Source: Campylobacterales bacterium | Lineage (GTDB): Bacteria; Campylobacterota; Campylobacteria; Campylobacterales; QNZT01 | Assembly: GCA_027080605.1 (NCBI GenBank) | Contig: JALWRO010000237.1 | Location: 1-14,704, forward strand | Direction: 5' to 3' | DNA: 14,704 nt | Part shown: piece after piece, positions 13,442-14,704 of the stretch | Numbering within the stretch: the stretch's first letter is position 1 | How the letters are laid out: every line of letters starts with the position of its first letter | The notes under the pieces: model-generated | The model's database searches: none | Told to the model about the DNA's origin: nothing | The model's input: the letters and a program-made list of their open reading frames with translations, nothing else | Program-made: the position numbers and the translations under genes

Positions 13442-14704
13442 TTATGGATTGAAAAATGTGTGCAGTTTGTTTTCACGCTGCAACATCTCTTCAAGGGTGC
13501 CCTCTTCCGATACCTTGCCTTCATCGATCACATAGATATAGTCGGCGCGTTTGATCGTGCTGAGACGATGTGCGATAATAATCGTCGTACGTGCCTCAAG
13601 AAACGACTCCAGTTTTTCAAAGAGTATCTCTTCAGTATGCACATCGAGCGCCGAAGTCGATTCATCGAGAATGACGATATTGGGATTGCTGATGATCATC
13701 CGCGCAATCGAAATACGCTGACGTTGCCCGCCGGAGAGTTTGACGCCGTTGGTACCTACGAGTGTATCAAGACCGTCAGGCAGTGTCTCCAGAAAATCAG
13801 CAAGCTGTGCAATCTCCAGCGCTTTATGAATCTTTGCATCCGGTACCTCTTTGCCGAAAGTGAGGTTGAAACGGATTGTCTCATTAAAAAGCATCGGGAT
13901 TTGCAGCACCAGATAGACATGTTCACGAATGACATCCAGACCGATCTCTCTGAAAGAGGTGCCGTCATAGAGAATATCTCCGCTGTCGGGCTGATAAAAT
14001 CCGACAATCAGCTGTGCCAGCGTCGTTTTACCGTTTCCGCTTGCACCCACCAGCGCCACTTTTTTCCCTGCATCGATCTTTAAAGAGACATCTTGCAGTA
14101 TCGGCAATCCTTTTTGATAGGCAAAAGCGATATTTTGCAACACTACACTGTTTGTTTCGGTACCGGTAAAGGGATTATGCAGATGCGGGTAATCCGGCTC
14201 TTTTTCGAGCGCAAATATCTCGTTGAGCCGTCCCAGTGCTTCCTGCGCGTTGTGATAGGCGTACTGAATGCTGATAACCTGATTGACCGGCGCGACAATC
14301 ACCCACAAATAGCCGAAAACCGCCAGCATCAGACCGATGGAGAGATCCGAATACGCCACCATCAATATCCCCGCCGCCCGAAAGAGTTCAAAACCACCCA
14401 GAAAAAACATATAGGAGCCGTTCTGAGAGATCTGCGACTTGTAGGCAAAAGCGATACCCTTCTCTTTGATCTCATCCGCTATCTGCTTCAGGTTACCGAA
14501 AAAGTGACCTTCCGCATTTGCCGCGCGTACCTGCCGGAAGAGTTCCATCGTTTCGGAAAGCGACTCCTGAAATGTCGCGATAATCGCATTCTCTTCTTTT
14601 TTATATTTGGAAACTTTTTTGGCGATTTTACGCGTCAAAATAATGACAAACGGGTTGAAAAAAAGAATAAAAAGCGCCAGTTTCCAGTGAATCAGCAGCA
14701 ATAC
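13442..14704 (-). CDS. ABC exporter half-transporter (membrane domain plus ATPase), 5' end beyond window
   Basis: The frame runs from its stop at 13442 through the right edge, so the start and first membrane helices lie outside the window; the TTG near 14701 is not a true start. Visible order (numbered from 14701): end of the ABC transmembrane domain with several helices (to about 160), then the ATPase domain with GASGNGKT Walker A (219-226), Q-loop region LQIPMLFNETIRF (266-278), LSGGQRQR (322-329), Walker B VILDES (343-348) and AHRLST with switch His (377-382). The fused membrane-ATPase arrangement is that of exporter-type half-transporters that work as dimers, such as MsbA or type I secretion relatives. 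No peptidase or accessory domain is visible in the available part. Substrate unknown; a lipid or glycolipid is suggested by the DedA and glycosyltransferase genes 3' of it in the same operon. Confidence 0.93.
   Translation of the reverse strand, partial: VLLLIHWKLALFILFFNPFVIILTRKIAKKVSKYKKEENAIIATFQESLSETMELFRQVRAANAEGHFFGNLKQIADEIKEKGIAFAYKSQISQNGSYMFFLGGFELFRAAGILMVAYSDLSIGLMLAVFGYLWVIVAPVNQVISIQYAYHNAQEALGRLNEIFALEKEPDYPHLHNPFTGTETNSVVLQNIAFAYQKGLPILQDVSLKIDAGKKVALVGASGNGKTTLAQLIVGFYQPDSGDILYDGTSFREIGLDVIREHVYLVLQIPMLFNETIRFNLTFGKEVPDAKIHKALEIAQLADFLETLPDGLDTLVGTNGVKLSGGQRQRISIARMIISNPNIVILDESTSALDVHTEEILFEKLESFLEARTTIIIAHRLSTIKRADYIYVIDEGKVSEEGTLEEMLQRENKLHTFFNP

Noticed and set aside
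13439..14083. 214-codon plus-strand open frame
   Set aside because: Antisense to the ABC ATPase domain with complete Walker and signature motifs; a shadow frame.

Overview
The window looks like a piece of a Campylobacterota (epsilonproteobacterial) chromosome, probably a free-living relative of Sulfurovum, Sulfurimonas or Sulfuricurvum. This is inferred from the Der protein with a long acidic linker, the order of der and a shikimate kinase, the Lys-, Ile- and Glu-rich proteins at moderate GC, and the hybrid-kinase plus EAL-regulator pair. The genus is not certain. I found no tRNA, rRNA, CRISPR array, insertion sequence or prophage gene.

Layout. (1) 1-274, minus strand: N-terminal part of an exported DUF3108-like protein, cut by the left edge. 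(2) 380-3183, plus: a tight operon of der (ribosome-assembly GTPase), a shikimate kinase gene and an aspartoacylase-family zinc hydrolase. (3) 3192-5647, minus: a Uma2-family (PD-(D/E)XK-like) protein, an AT-rich RHH antitoxin/RelE-ParE toxin pair with its own consensus promoter and an operator-like palindrome, and a Pif1-like helicase. (4) 5785-12075, plus: a lipoprotein alpha-carbonic anhydrase, a 47-residue lipoprotein, a CPA1-type cation/proton antiporter, a hybrid sensor kinase ending in an HPt domain, and a REC-(degenerate GGDEF)-EAL regulator whose start overlaps the kinase stop. (5) 12049-14704, minus: an ABC exporter half-transporter (5' end beyond the right edge), a divergent DedA-family membrane protein and a family 2 glycosyltransferase, in that transcription order.

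How the parts may work together. der, aroK and the hydrolase are housekeeping genes. The kinase and EAL protein read as one phosphorelay (kinase H261 to REC D546 to HPt H678 to regulator D53) that would adjust cyclic di-GMP turnover. The carbonic anhydrase and antiporter upstream both bear on proton and bicarbonate balance. The ABC-DedA-glycosyltransferase group suggests envelope lipid or glycan work.

The most interesting signals are regulatory. Three minus-strand genes (DUF3108-like, Uma2, Pif1-like) each have a -10 box exactly 6 bases before the ATG and no ribosome binding site, which predicts leaderless mRNAs. Several promoters are of the extended -10 (TGn) type without a -35, whereas the toxin-antitoxin pair has a perfect TTGACA-N17-TATAAT. 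In addition, Der has lost the Asn of its first NKxD motif, and the DedA protein has Lys in place of the two conserved Arg and lacks the usual acidic residue. I do not see a clearly new multi-gene system.
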